Positions 18,713-27,954 are shown, numbered from the stretch's first letter. The stretch: DNA of 58,754 nt from Bacteroidota bacterium (GCA_023412755.1 JAEZCB010000015.1:1-58754); one strand, 5' to 3'. Notes: generated by a model not told the origin, from the sequence alone. Program-made: numbers and translations.

Positions 18713-20058
18713 ACCTCATCCACCCGGCCCACCTGCACCACCTCGATCTGGTTCCTCGCTGGAATGCCTTTGGTGTTCTTCGGGATGAAGATCCGTGAGA
18801 AGCCCAATTTCGCGGCTTCAGCGATACGCTGTTCGGCACGGGCCACCGGGCGTACTTCACCGGTCAATCCCACTTCGCCAGCGAAGCAGGTATCCATGGG
18901 TACGGGTATATCCGCATTGGAACTGAGTACGGCACAGACCACGGCAAGATCGATCGCCGGCTCTTCCACCCGAAATCCTCCTGCGAGATTGAGGAAAACA
19001 TCCTTCTGCCCCAGCCTGAAGCCACAGCGCTTTTCCATTACCGCAAGCAGCATGTTCAGGCGCCGCAGATCGAAGCCTGTGGAACTGCGCTGCGGGGTGC
19101 CATAGACCGCACTGCTTACCAACGCCTGCACTTCGATCAGCAAAGGACGCATACCTTCCATGGTGCCGGCCACCACCACCCCACTCGGTCTGTCCTCACG
19201 GCCGCTCAGCAGTATACTGCTTGGATCTTCGACCTCGGCAAGACCATCACCCTGCATTTCGTAGATGCCCAGCTCATTGGTACTGCCAAAGCGATTCTTC
19301 AGCGGCCGCAGCAGGCGGTACGCATGATCCCGATCACCTTCGAACTGGAGCACACAGTCGACCATATGCTCCAGCACCTTCGGACCAGCGATAGAACCAT
19401 CCTTGGTTATATGGCCGATCAAGATCATGGGTATGCCGGTCGCCTTCGCGTACCGCATGAGTTCCGCGGTGCATTCGCGTACCTGCCCCACACTGCCAGG
19501 GCTGCTATCGAGCGCCGGTGTATGCAAGGTCTGCACACTGTCTATCACCACCAGGGCGGGGCGTAATGCATTGATGTGGCCGAAAATGCCATGTGTATTC
19601 GTCTCGGTGAGCACATGGCAACCTTCAGCACCCTTCAAGATGCCGATGCGCCCGGCACGCATGCGTATCTGTTGTTCACTCTCTTCGCCACTTACATAGA
19701 GTATGCGCATGTCCGGTTCGCGCAAAGCGGTCTGCAGCAGCAGGGTACTTTTGCCTATGCCCGGTTCGCCGCCAAGGAGGATCATGCTCCCCGATACCAG
19801 GCCCCCGCCGAGCACGCGCATAAGCTCACGATCCTTCAGCGGTATGCGCGGACCATCCTGTGCGGATATCTTGTCGATGGGGATGGGTATCGGACCCTGG
19901 TCCATGCGTCCTGCGGGTCTGTGGCCTACGATCATGCGATCCACCACCCCTTCCACCAGCGAATTCCATTGTTTGCAATTGCCGCATTGCCCATGCCATT
20001 GTGCATGGCTTGCACCACATTCCTGGCATACGTACTGGGTCCGGATCTTAGCCGCCAT
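18691..20058 (-). CDS. radA: DNA repair protein RadA (Sms)
   Basis: A 455-residue RecA-like branch-migration ATPase involved in recombination and processing of stalled forks. Seen in order: N-terminal four-cysteine zinc finger (CQEC...CGNC, residues about 14-31); Walker A (GGEPGIGKST, about 95); a Walker B-like VVIDSVQTL; the RadA signature KNRFG (in PLKNRFGSTNELGIYEM); and a C-terminal Lon-like domain (VVAGTMEG... to GEVGLTGEVRPV). Length is standard (about 450-460). Its start overlaps the end of rfaE2 by 11 bases, so the leftward genes are likely co-transcribed from panC or the flippase gene. Confidence 0.97.
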   Translation of the reverse strand: MAAKIRTQYVCQECGASHAQWHGQCGNCKQWNSLVEGVVDRMIVGHRPAGRMDQGPIPIPIDKISAQDGPRIPLKDRELMRVLGGGLVSGSMILLGGEPGIGKSTLLLQTALREPDMRILYVSGEESEQQIRMRAGRIGILKGAEGCHVLTETNTHGIFGHINALRPALVVIDSVQTLHTPALDSSPGSVGQVRECTAELMRYAKATGIPMILIGHITKDGSIAGPKVLEHMVDCVLQFEGDRDHAYRLLRPLKNRFGSTNELGIYEMQGDGLAEVEDPSSILLSGREDRPSGVVVAGTMEGMRPLLIEVQALVSSAVYGTPQRSSTGFDLRRLNMLLAVMEKRCGFRLGQKDVFLNLAGGFRVEEPAIDLAVVCAVLSSNADIPVPMDTCFAGEVGLTGEVRPVARAEQRIAEAAKLGFSRIFIPKNTKGIPARNQIEVVQVGRVDEVLGRLFG

Positions 20059-20554
20059 GGCGGATCCGCTCTACCAATGCGGTGGTGGAAAAGCCTTCCA
20101 CCAGCTTCAACGAGCGTACTTCGCCGCCGTAACTGCGCACATAACCCGCACCTACTATGCGTTCCTCGCTCCAGTCGCCACCCTTCACCAGCACATCAGG
20201 ACCAAGGGCCTGGATCAATTCCAGAGGGGTGTCTTCCTCAAAGATCACCACGGCGTCCACATGACGTATGGCGGATAACACCTTGGCACGGCTGTCCTGG
20301 TCATTGAGGGGCCGGTCCGGGCCTTTACCCTGCCGGCGCACACTCGCATCGCTATTCAAGCCGATCACAAGGCGATCACCCAAGGCAGCGGCCTCCTCCA
20401 GGTATTCCACATGCCCACGGTGCAGAATGTCGAAACATCCGTTGGTGAACACGATCCTGTCTCCCTTCATACGCCAGATGTTGGCCATGCGCTGCACCCT
20501 AACAAGATCCAAAATGCGCTTGTCGGTGGAAGGGAGTGCCAGATCGGTGGTCAT
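20048..20554 (-). CDS. rfaE2: D-glycero-beta-D-manno-heptose-1-phosphate adenylyltransferase
   Basis: A 168-residue nucleotidyltransferase that activates heptose-1-phosphate to ADP-heptose for lipopolysaccharide core synthesis. It is the stand-alone C-terminal half of E. coli HldE. Seen: TNGCFDILHRGHVEYL with the HxGH nucleotide-binding signature near residue 45, GLNSDASVRRQGKGPDRP, and LVKGGDWSEERIVGA. The kinase half (RfaE1) is not in the window. Overlaps radA by 11 bases downstream and the flippase gene by 4 bases upstream. Confidence 0.95.
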   Translation of the reverse strand: MTTDLALPSTDKRILDLVRVQRMANIWRMKGDRIVFTNGCFDILHRGHVEYLEEAAALGDRLVIGLNSDASVRRQGKGPDRPLNDQDSRAKVLSAIRHVDAVVIFEEDTPLELIQALGPDVLVKGGDWSEERIVGAGYVRSYGGEVRSLKLVEGFSTTALVERIRHGG

Positions 20555-21576
20555 GCGATTGCCGTGCGCCGTTTACGGGAGATCAAAAGTAATGAGATAC
20601 CGCCGAGCAGGATGACCATGATGGTCTGTGCGAACCAAAGGAGCCATCCCATGGCCAATGCATCGGGTGTTAAATGGCCACCCCCTTCTGGAGGCGCCAT
20701 GTATATGCTCACGATAAGGGCTACGAAGGCCGGATAGGCACCGATACCACCCTGCACGAGCACAATGCCCACTGAACCTGCTATGAATCCCGCCATGACC
20801 CCTGCGAAGGGCACATCCATGGTGCTTGGGAGTGCGAAGAAACCTACCCAGAACATGGCCAGATAGAGCGCCCAGATAAGCACGGTATGTCCGATGAATG
20901 CCACCTTATCCTTGGTGCGGAGTACTGAACGAAGCCCTTCAAAAAAGCCGTAAGCGGCTTTGAGGATACGCGCCCGCAGCAACGGCCGTGTAAAAATGAC
21001 CCAGCTGATCAAGAGCACTACGACCACCGCACCTGCCGCGATCCAGATCCATGGCATTTCAGGGGTGGTGCCCTCAGCGATGGTCTGGCTGGAGCGATAG
21101 CGTGTTATTCGCTCTTCGAATAGGTGCAATTTATCTATCTGCAGGAGCACGGTGATCGCAGCGATGGAAAGCAGGATGAGCATGTCCACGGTGCGTTCTG
21201 CCATGATGGTGCCGAAGCCCTTGTCAAAAGGAACACCTTCGGCACGATACAACATCACCGCCCGCGATGCCTCTCCGGCGCGCGGTAGAAGCATGTTCAT
21301 AAAGTATCCGGTCATGGTGGAATTGTAGGAGTTCCAATAGTCTACGTGATAACCCATGTGGCCCAGCAGATAGCGCCAGCGCCATGCCCGGCTCAAGTGG
21401 CTGCACCAGCCCAGGAACATGCTTACCCCCAACCACCACCAATTGGCCTGTCTGAAAGCTAGAAATAGATCCTGCCGTTGCTGTTCATCCAGCTGCCGGT
21501 AGAAATAGATCACCAGCCAGACACCCAGCACCAGGGGAATGAGGACCTTCAGCCCATTCACCACGGCCTTTTTCAT
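20551..21576 (-). CDS. lysylphosphatidylglycerol synthase TM-region-like membrane protein (UPF0104)
   Basis: A 341-residue integral membrane protein with about eight hydrophobic helices, beginning MKKAVVNGLKVLIPLVLGVW. Typical family segments are seen: SHLSRAWRWRYLL, YFMNMLLPRAGEASRA (the conserved N..LP.R.GE.xR signature), AERTVDML, and GGIGAYPAF. Family members transport or flip lipids or undecaprenyl-linked substrates; the catalytic LPG synthase domain of MprF is absent. Overlaps rfaE2 by 4 bases and follows panD by 3 bases, so all are one leftward unit. Confidence 0.93.
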   Translation of the reverse strand: MKKAVVNGLKVLIPLVLGVWLVIYFYRQLDEQQRQDLFLAFRQANWWWLGVSMFLGWCSHLSRAWRWRYLLGHMGYHVDYWNSYNSTMTGYFMNMLLPRAGEASRAVMLYRAEGVPFDKGFGTIMAERTVDMLILLSIAAITVLLQIDKLHLFEERITRYRSSQTIAEGTTPEMPWIWIAAGAVVVVLLISWVIFTRPLLRARILKAAYGFFEGLRSVLRTKDKVAFIGHTVLIWALYLAMFWVGFFALPSTMDVPFAGVMAGFIAGSVGIVLVQGGIGAYPAFVALIVSIYMAPPEGGGHLTPDALAMGWLLWFAQTIMVILLGGISLLLISRKRRTAIA

Positions 21577-21579
21577 GGA

Positions 21580-21933
21580 TCAGGGCTTCAGGCGATTTGT
21601 TCGTTCGTCAGGGAAAACGACCATGGGACGGAAAGCACGGGCCTCTTCCAACCCCATGCGCGCATAGGCAACTATGATCACCACATCGCCTACCCGGGCC
21701 TTGTGCGCGGCCGGGCCATTCAGGCACACGTGTCCGGAACCCCGTACGCCTTTGATGACATAGGTCTCCAAACGTTCACCGTTGTTCACGTTCAACACTT
21801 GCACCTTCTCCCCTTCAATGAAACCGGCCGCATCGATGAGATCCTCATCTATGGTGATGCTGCCAATGTAATCGAGGTTCGCTTCGGTGATCTTGACCCG
21901 GTGCAGTTTAGCACGGAGCACTTCAATGGTCAT
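21580..21933 (-). CDS. panD: aspartate 1-decarboxylase (pyruvoyl enzyme)
   Basis: A 117-residue proenzyme that makes beta-alanine from aspartate for pantothenate and CoA synthesis. The self-cleavage site YIGS (Gly-Ser at about residues 24-25) yields the N-terminal pyruvoyl group on the larger subunit. Also seen: KVQVLNVNNGERLETYVI and GVVIIVAYA-like strand (GDVVIIVAYARM). Normal length. It lies between panC and the flippase gene, transcribed leftward; coupling with panC makes pathway sense because both feed pantothenate. Confidence 0.97.
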   Translation of the reverse strand: MTIEVLRAKLHRVKITEANLDYIGSITIDEDLIDAAGFIEGEKVQVLNVNNGERLETYVIKGVRGSGHVCLNGPAAHKARVGDVVIIVAYARMGLEEARAFRPMVVFPDERTNRLKP

Positions 21934-21980
21934 TCCAGGCCCATCGGCTTGTGCCGTTCGGGGCCGCGAAATTACAAGCT

Positions 21981-22871
21981 TTACCGGACCAGAGTCATAT
22001 TGTCTATCAGCCTCACCGCACCCAACCTGGCGGCGATCATGGCGATCACCTTGTCTCTGGCGATCATGCCCTGCAATGGACGCAGGTCTTCCGGAGCCGC
22101 GAGGCCGAAATATTCAAGGGATACACCAGCGGTTTCGCCAAGAAGGGCCTCCACATGCCGTTCCACCTCTTCAGCAGTGGTTTGGAACGCCAGATCCTGC
22201 GCAAGTGTAAGGGCACGGAACAATACGGTGGCCTGTTCGCGTTGCTCAGCATCCAGCCGTGCGTTCCGGGAACTCAGCGCCAGGCCATCCTCGGCTCTGG
22301 CGGTAGGGCAGGGTATGATCCGCTCCGGCCACCTTAGTGTATGGGCCACATGTTGCAGGATGACCAATTGCTGGCGATCCTTTTCCCCAAAGTAGGCCTG
22401 ATCTGGACGCACGAAGAAGAAAAGCCGTTCCACTATGCTCACCACGCCTTGGAAATGCCCGGGCCGTAATGGACCTTCCCAATGCCGATCCAATCCACCA
22501 AGGTCGACCTCCCCAAGCGGCCGATCCTCCAGGATCTTTTCCTTTTCTGGGGAAAATAGCAGGTGGCAGCCGGCCTGCTCCAGCATGGAGCGATCTATCT
22601 CCGGCTGGCGCGGATAACTTTCCAGGTCGCGTGGATCGTTGAACTGCAGGGGGTTCACAAAGATGCTCGCAACCGCTATATCATTCTCGTAAAGCGCCTG
22701 GCGGACCAACCCCAGGTGCCCTTCATGCAAAGCTCCCATGGTGGGTACGAAGCCAATGCGTGCGCCGTTCCTTCTTTGTAAGGCCACCCATTCTGTGGCT
22801 TCGGCAGGGGTGGTGATGATATGCACGCGGAGACTGCCCAATCGGACCGAAGGGGCCCAAGCTATGGCCAA
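21981..22871 (-). CDS. panC: pantothenate synthetase (pantoate--beta-alanine ligase)
   Basis: ATP-dependent ligation of pantoate and beta-alanine. The protein is 296 residues from the ATG at 22871, but the first 15 or so are unusual and a later start near HIITTPAEA is possible. Signatures seen: FVPTMGALHEGHLGLVRQA (HIGH-type nucleotide-binding motif), SIFVNPLQFN, YFGEKDRQQL (KMSKS-like region with GEKDxQQ), and ALSSRNARL. Divergent from the glycogen-synthase-like gene with 53 bases between. Likely first gene of a leftward operon panC-panD-flippase-rfaE2-radA. Confidence 0.96.
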   Translation of the reverse strand: MAIAWAPSVRLGSLRVHIITTPAEATEWVALQRRNGARIGFVPTMGALHEGHLGLVRQALYENDIAVASIFVNPLQFNDPRDLESYPRQPEIDRSMLEQAGCHLLFSPEKEKILEDRPLGEVDLGGLDRHWEGPLRPGHFQGVVSIVERLFFFVRPDQAYFGEKDRQQLVILQHVAHTLRWPERIIPCPTARAEDGLALSSRNARLDAEQREQATVLFRALTLAQDLAFQTTAEEVERHVEALLGETAGVSLEYFGLAAPEDLRPLQGMIARDKVIAMIAARLGAVRLIDNMTLVR

Positions 22872-22874
22872 AGG

Positions 22875-22905
22875 TTGATATATCGGTCCGGAGTGCGTAT
22901 TTTTG
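22875..22905 (+). promoter_or_regulatory. Bacteroidota-type promoter (TTG-N20-TATTTTTG)
   Basis: TTG at 22875-22877, a 20-base spacer, then TATTTTTG (22898-22905), matching TAnnTTTG. It ends 19 bases before the ATG of the glycogen-synthase-like gene and fits the known Bacteroidota sigma-ABfr consensus. Confidence 0.7.
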
Positions 22906-22924
22906 TACTCGAATTTCCCACGAT

Positions 22925-23749
22925 ATGAGCTTGAAGAACGTGAAGGTCTTGACCATTTCCCAATCCATTCATCCCTTTATGGACGAGCCGGAGGAAATGG
23001 CCAAGCTCACCCGGCAGTTACCTCAGGGGATCCTGGATTGCGGCAATGAGATCCGGGTATTCATGCCGAAGTTCGGCTGCATCAACGAGCGCAGGCATCA
23101 GCTGCATGAAGTGATCCGCCTCAGCGGAATGAACCTTATTATCAACGACACCGATCATGCGTTGTTGATCAAGGTGGCCAGTGTGCCAAGCGCACGTATG
23201 CAGGTCTACTTCATTGATAACGAGGAGTACTTCAAGCGCAAGGCCGATACACATGATGCGGACGGCAATTTCTTCCCGGATAACGATGAGCGCGCCCTGT
23301 TCTTTGGCCGGGGTGTACTGGAAACGGTGCGCAAGCTGGGGTGGGTACCCGATATCATCCACTGCCATGGTTGGATGACAGCGTTCGTGCCCCTTTACGT
23401 GCGGCATCATTTCAATGATGATCCACACTTCGAGAACGCGAAGCTTGTGTACACCGTGTATGATCAGAAGTGCGAGCCGCTGGATAAGAACCTCCCCAAG
23501 AAACTCGCCATGGAAGGTTTCGATCCGGAGTTGTTGAAAGGGCTGGCCAAGCCGAATACCGATGAGCTGAACAAGTTCGCCATGGGTCTTTCCGATGGTG
23601 TGGTCAGGGGGAATGCCAAGTTTGGCAAAGCCATGGAAACAGCTGTGAAGTCGATGGACAAGCCTTCCATGGGGTATGTTCCTTTTGGAGAGCATGTGAA
23701 GGCACACGCTGATTTCTATCATAGCGTTCTGGAAGAGGCCCTCGTCTGA
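22925..23749 (+). CDS. glycogen/starch synthase catalytic-domain protein (GT5 N-terminal half only)
   Basis: A 274-residue protein resembling only the N-terminal Rossmann domain of GT5 glycogen synthases: an opening KVLTISQSIHPFMDEPEEMAKLT, RVFMPKFGCINERRHQL, and DIIHCHGWMTAFVPLYVR. The C-terminal nucleotide-sugar-binding half is absent, and the KxGG site is missing in this N-terminal copy, so it may not make glycogen by itself. Short versions like this are widespread in Flavobacteriales next to panC and DUF4270/glmS, as here, which suggests a conserved but unproven role. The following DUF4270 gene starts 8 bases after its stop. Confidence 0.85.
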   Translation: MSLKNVKVLTISQSIHPFMDEPEEMAKLTRQLPQGILDCGNEIRVFMPKFGCINERRHQLHEVIRLSGMNLIINDTDHALLIKVASVPSARMQVYFIDNEEYFKRKADTHDADGNFFPDNDERALFFGRGVLETVRKLGWVPDIIHCHGWMTAFVPLYVRHHFNDDPHFENAKLVYTVYDQKCEPLDKNLPKKLAMEGFDPELLKGLAKPNTDELNKFAMGLSDGVVRGNAKFGKAMETAVKSMDKPSMGYVPFGEHVKAHADFYHSVLEEALV

Positions 23750-23756
23750 CCGAACA

Positions 23757-25091
23757 TTGACAACATCCACCCACGTAACGCAGGCACGGTCCACCCAGTG
23801 GACCGTGTCTTTTATTTTGTGCCTGGTACTTCTGGCTGGCTGTCGCAAGCCCGACCCGGACCTGGGCCTGGAGCTGCTGCCCGGGGATCCACTAGGTGTG
23901 GAGGCCACCACTACACCAGTGAAAGCCTTTTCATTCGTGGACGGTCCGATCCGCACCACCGGCCTTACCCGGAACCTGGTTGGATCCTATGTGGATCCCC
24001 AATTCGGAAGGTCAAGGGCTGGCATTGTCACGCAGATCCGGTTGAGCAGCGCCAATGTGGGTGCCGGCATGGATACATCCGGCCTTCAGGCGGATAGTCT
24101 GGTGCTTTCGCTGGCCTATGATGCGTCCAGCTATGGATATGGAGGGTTGGCAGCGCAGCATTTTCGGGTGTTCGAGGTGGCGGAGCCGCTGTCTGTGGAT
24201 TCTCTATACGAGACCGACGATGTTCCCGAAGTTGTGCCGGTGGATCTGGTAACAGGCCGTGATGCCATACTTACACCTCGACCATTGATGCCCGTGCAGA
24301 TCGGAGAGGAAACAATGGCTCCGCAATTGCGGATCAAACTGGATCGGGCTTTGGCGGAGCGATTCATGGATGCGTTCGGCACACCGATCCTCAATGACAA
24401 CAATTCCTTCCTTGATCATTTCCGTGGACTGTACATCACAGTGGACAATGGAGAACAGGTGCCATTCCAGCAAGGCATCCTCTACTTCGACCTGCTGAAT
24501 GCAGCCTCCAAAGTGACACTTTACTACCATGATGCCGTGGACATGATCCCGCGCACCTACGACTTCCCGATCAACGAGAATTCGGTGAGGTATACCGTAG
24601 CGGAATTCGATCGATCCACTGTGCCGGTGTTGGAGCAGGCGCTGAACGACTCCACGTTGGTGACCGAGGCCTTATATCTGCAAGCACTTGGCGGCCCACG
24701 CATTGCGGTACGATTGCCAGATGTGATGGAACTGGCCCAGGAAGGGCAGGCCATTTCCAGGGCCGAATTGATCGTACCGGTCCAGGGCACCTTCAACCCA
24801 TACCTGCCTCCGCCCGGGCAGATCTTTCTTTTCCGGCGTGGTGCCGATGGGGAGGAGGAGTTCCTGCCCGATCAATTGGGCGGCATTGGATCCATTGATG
24901 GCGTATACCGGACTGCCACATCGGAATACCGATTCAATATAACCCGATACGTGCAGCATGTGCTGGCCGGCACACTGCCCAACAACGGGTTCGAATTGGT
25001 GGCTGGCTCCAGTGGTGTGACCGCCAACCGCGTGGTGCTGCGGCCCCCTGGGGAGGGTATGAGGCTGGCTCTTACCTTTACCACATACTGA
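23757..25091 (+). CDS. DUF4270 lipoprotein
   Basis: A 444-residue protein starting at a TTG (23757), 8 bases after the previous stop. It has a lipobox (LCLVLLAGCRKPD, Cys near residue 29) followed by the DUF4270 opening (LGLELLPGDPLG) and a beta-rich body containing NLVGSYVDPQFGRSRAG. Members are found throughout Bacteroidota in this gene order and are thought to be surface or envelope proteins of unknown function. It precedes glmS by 8 bases, so the three rightward genes are probably one operon from the promoter at 22875. Confidence 0.9.
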   Translation: MTTSTHVTQARSTQWTVSFILCLVLLAGCRKPDPDLGLELLPGDPLGVEATTTPVKAFSFVDGPIRTTGLTRNLVGSYVDPQFGRSRAGIVTQIRLSSANVGAGMDTSGLQADSLVLSLAYDASSYGYGGLAAQHFRVFEVAEPLSVDSLYETDDVPEVVPVDLVTGRDAILTPRPLMPVQIGEETMAPQLRIKLDRALAERFMDAFGTPILNDNNSFLDHFRGLYITVDNGEQVPFQQGILYFDLLNAASKVTLYYHDAVDMIPRTYDFPINENSVRYTVAEFDRSTVPVLEQALNDSTLVTEALYLQALGGPRIAVRLPDVMELAQEGQAISRAELIVPVQGTFNPYLPPPGQIFLFRRGADGEEEFLPDQLGGIGSIDGVYRTATSEYRFNITRYVQHVLAGTLPNNGFELVAGSSGVTANRVVLRPPGEGMRLALTFTTY

Positions 25092-25098
25092 TAGTGGC

Positions 25099-26943
25099 AT
25101 GTGTGGGATAGTGGCCTATATGGGAAGCAAGCAGGCTTACCCGATCCTGATCAATGGTCTAAGGCGGCTGGAATACCGTGGGTATGACAGTGCGGGCGTG
25201 GCCTTGCTGGACGGCGATGATCTGCATATCCATAAATGCCAGGGCAAGGTGAGTGATCTGGAGCGGCATGTGGTGGGTAAGAATTTGCAAGGTGGCCTCG
25301 GTATAGGCCATACCCGATGGGCCACCCACGGTCCGCCCAATGATGTGAATGCCCACCCGCACCAGGGTACCAGTGGCGATCTGGCCATGATCCACAATGG
25401 GATCATCGAGAACTATGCGGCCATCAAGGAGGAGTTGATCCATCGCGGACATGTCTTCAAGAGCGAGACGGATACCGAGGTGTTGGTGCACCTGATCGAT
25501 GATATCCAACGAACGGATGGCCTTGATCTGGCGCAGGCGGTAAGGCTGGCCTTGGACAGTGTGGTGGGTGCCTATGCCATTGTGGTGATCGATCGCAAGG
25601 ATCCAGATGTGATGGTGGCGGCAAGGAAGAGTTCTCCGTTGGTGATCGGCATCGGAGAGGATGGCGATCACTTCATCGCCAGCGATGCAACGCCTATCGT
25701 AGAGCATACCAAGAACGTGGTGTACCTGGAGGATGGCGAGATCGCGGTGATCCACCGCGACAAGCCTTTGAAGATCCGCAACATCAAGAACCAGGACAAG
25801 ACGCCTTTCATCCAGGAGCTTGAAATGCATTTGGAGGCCTTGGAGAAGGGCGGCTATGACCATTTCATGCTGAAGGAAATACATGAGCAGCCGCGCAGTA
25901 TCCGGGACAGCATGCGGGGCCGGATCGATCTGGTGAAGGGTAAGGTGGTATTGGGCGGCATCAAGGATTACGAGCAGAAGTTCATCAACGCCAAACGGAT
26001 CCTGATCGTGGGTTGCGGCACCAGTTGGCATGCCGGGTTGGTGGGCGAATACCTGTTCGAGGAGCTTGCACGCATCCCTGTGGAAGTGGAATACGCAAGT
26101 GAGTTCCGCTACCGCAATCCGATCGTTGGTGAGCATGATATCGTGATCGCCATCAGCCAGAGTGGCGAAACGGCCGATACTCTCGCGGCCATTGAGCTGG
26201 CACGTTCCCGGGGTGCCACGATCATAGGCATATGCAATGTGGTCGGTAGCAGCATAGCCCGCGTTACGCACGCTGGATCATACACACACGCAGGTCCGGA
26301 GATCGGTGTGGCCAGCACAAAGGCGTTCACCGCGCAGGTCACCGTTCTTACCCTTATGGCCCTGATGATCGGCCATAAGCGGGGCACCATCAGCGGAAGC
26401 AATTTCTACCGCTTGTTGAATGAATTGGATTCCATCCCAGACAAGGTGCAGAAGGTTCTGGGAGTTGAAGCCCAGATCAAGTACATCGCCGACATCTATA
26501 AGGATGCGACCAATGCCCTTTACCTGGGCCGTGGGTTCTCCTTTCCTGTAGCACTTGAAGGTGCATTGAAACTGAAGGAGATCAGTTATATCCATGCGGA
26601 AGGATACCCAGCCGCTGAGATGAAGCATGGTCCCATCGCGTTGATCGATGAGGCCATGCCCGTATTCGTGATCGCCACCAAGGGTGCCAGTTACGAGAAG
26701 GTGGTGAGCAACATCCAGGAAGTGAAGGCCCGGAAGGGCAAGATCATCGCCATCATCACTGAAGGTGACAGTGTGGTCCGATCACTGGCCGATCATGCTA
26801 TTGAGATACCCGACACACCCGATGTGCTCGTGCCACTGTTGAGTGTGATCCCTTTGCAGTTGATCAGTTACCATATCGCCGTCATGCGCGGCTGCAATGT
26901 GGATCAGCCGCGCAACCTGGCAAAGAGTGTTACTGTGGAGTAG
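25099..26943 (+). CDS. glmS: glutamine--fructose-6-phosphate aminotransferase (isomerizing)
   Basis: A 614-residue enzyme making glucosamine-6-phosphate, the first step toward peptidoglycan and LPS amino sugars. The N-terminal glutaminase domain begins MCGIVAYMG, with Cys2 as the nucleophile; GIGHTRWATHG and HNGIIENY follow. The C-terminal half holds two SIS domains (GCGTSWHAGLVGEYLFE, AISQSGETADT, AYPAAEMKHGPIALID-like segment) and ends with a variant of the usual PRNLAKSVTVE tail. Length is normal (about 610). No glmS ribozyme-like leader is expected or seen, as it sits in an operon with DUF4270. Confidence 0.98.
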   Translation: MCGIVAYMGSKQAYPILINGLRRLEYRGYDSAGVALLDGDDLHIHKCQGKVSDLERHVVGKNLQGGLGIGHTRWATHGPPNDVNAHPHQGTSGDLAMIHNGIIENYAAIKEELIHRGHVFKSETDTEVLVHLIDDIQRTDGLDLAQAVRLALDSVVGAYAIVVIDRKDPDVMVAARKSSPLVIGIGEDGDHFIASDATPIVEHTKNVVYLEDGEIAVIHRDKPLKIRNIKNQDKTPFIQELEMHLEALEKGGYDHFMLKEIHEQPRSIRDSMRGRIDLVKGKVVLGGIKDYEQKFINAKRILIVGCGTSWHAGLVGEYLFEELARIPVEVEYASEFRYRNPIVGEHDIVIAISQSGETADTLAAIELARSRGATIIGICNVVGSSIARVTHAGSYTHAGPEIGVASTKAFTAQVTVLTLMALMIGHKRGTISGSNFYRLLNELDSIPDKVQKVLGVEAQIKYIADIYKDATNALYLGRGFSFPVALEGALKLKEISYIHAEGYPAAEMKHGPIALIDEAMPVFVIATKGASYEKVVSNIQEVKARKGKIIAIITEGDSVVRSLADHAIEIPDTPDVLVPLLSVIPLQLISYHIAVMRGCNVDQPRNLAKSVTVE

Positions 26944-27295
26944 GCGGTGCCCACATGAACACCCTGTTGTTGTCTCGGAAAGGCCCCAGATCCTTCGCGA
27001 AGAGCAGATGCCCCAGGTCTATGAGCGGTAGGAGCCCGAATCCACCGAATGTGATCCCATAGATCACGGCCACTTTCACATCCGTTCCCAGGTAGAGCCT
27101 GTGGGCGCCAAAAGTGCCAAGCATCACCGCCAGAAGACCTCCGATCAGACGCTGGTCCTCTTTTTCGTACGCGGGTAGATCCCTCAGATGGCGCAGCATT
27201 TCTTCCGATCGCACATCCTGGTATGGGCCACCAGCCTGCACGCAGCGCACCATGATCATGAACAGCAGAAGGAAGATGCAGTGGCGCATGAGCAC
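26930..27295 (-). CDS. TM2-domain membrane protein
   Basis: A 121-residue protein with an N-terminal signal or membrane segment (about 1-22) and a C-terminal pair of hydrophobic helices of the TM2 type (GGLLAVMLGTFGAHRLYLG, then ITFGGFGLLPLIDLGHLL). The GxxGxHRxYLG turn between strands is the family signature. Function of the family is unknown. Its 3' end overlaps the end of glmS by 14 bases in convergent orientation, which is unusual but compatible with both genes being real. Confidence 0.85.
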   Translation of the reverse strand: MLMRHCIFLLLFMIMVRCVQAGGPYQDVRSEEMLRHLRDLPAYEKEDQRLIGGLLAVMLGTFGAHRLYLGTDVKVAVIYGITFGGFGLLPLIDLGHLLFAKDLGPFRDNNRVFMWAPPTPQ

Positions 27296-27300
27296 AAAAT

Positions 27301-27327
27301 AAAAAGGGCGCCGGTACTCCAGCGCCC
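27301..27327. terminator. bidirectional terminator after sod
   Basis: GGGCGC (27306-27311) pairs with GCGCCC (27322-27327). On the minus strand five T follow, giving a good terminator 19 bases after the superoxide dismutase stop. On the plus strand a short T run also follows. Confidence 0.8.
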
Positions 27328-27345
27328 TTTCTTCATTCCATAGTC

Positions 27346-27954
27346 TTATTTTCCTTCAGCGTAGAGCTTCGCCACTTCGTCCCAATTCACCACATTCCAG
27401 AAGGCTTTGGTGTAATCCGGGCGTTTGTTCTGGTACTTCAGATAGTAGGCATGCTCCCAAACATCCAGGCCAAGCACAGGTGTGCCACCACAGCCGGTGT
27501 TGGGCATAAGCGGATTGTCCTGGTTCGGTGTGCTGCATATTTCCAGCTTTCCGCCGGCATGCACACAAAGCCATGCCCAGCCACTTCCGAACCGGGAGGT
27601 GGCGGCCTGCTCGAATTTCTCCTTGAATGAATCGAAGGAGCCGAATTCGCGATCGATGGCCTGTGCGAGTTCGCCACCTGGTTTGCCCCCTTTACCTGGT
27701 GCCATGATCCTCCAGAAAAGGCTGTGGTTGTAATGGCCGCCCCCGTTGTTGCGCACGGCATTGTTGTTCATGTCCATGCCTTTCATCAGATCCTCCAGGG
27801 ATCTATCCGCCATGGGAGTGCCTTCCACCGCCTTGTTCAAGTTGGTGACATAGGCGTTGTGGTGCTTGCCATGATGGATCTCCATGGTCTCCTTATCGAT
27901 GTGTGGCTCCAGCGCGTCGGAAGGGTAGGGTAGGTCTGGTAGTTTGAATGCCAT
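27346..27954 (-). CDS. sod: superoxide dismutase, Mn/Fe family
   Basis: A 202-residue cytoplasmic enzyme converting superoxide to oxygen and hydrogen peroxide. The four metal ligands are visible: His27 (in MEIHHGKHH), the His of NHSLFW, and Asp and His of LDVWEHAYYL. The Gln in STPNQDNPLM is in the position that favours manganese or a cambialistic enzyme, but the metal cannot be fixed from sequence. Monocistronic: its own -7 element upstream, own terminator downstream. Divergent from the small lipoprotein gene at 28085. Confidence 0.97.
   Translation of the reverse strand: MAFKLPDLPYPSDALEPHIDKETMEIHHGKHHNAYVTNLNKAVEGTPMADRSLEDLMKGMDMNNNAVRNNGGGHYNHSLFWRIMAPGKGGKPGGELAQAIDREFGSFDSFKEKFEQAATSRFGSGWAWLCVHAGGKLEICSTPNQDNPLMPNTGCGGTPVLGLDVWEHAYYLKYQNKRPDYTKAFWNVVNWDEVAKLYAEGK

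Noticed and set aside
25159..26271. 370-codon minus-strand ORF
   Set aside because: Antisense to glmS, whose motifs are unmistakable; the ORF has no domains.
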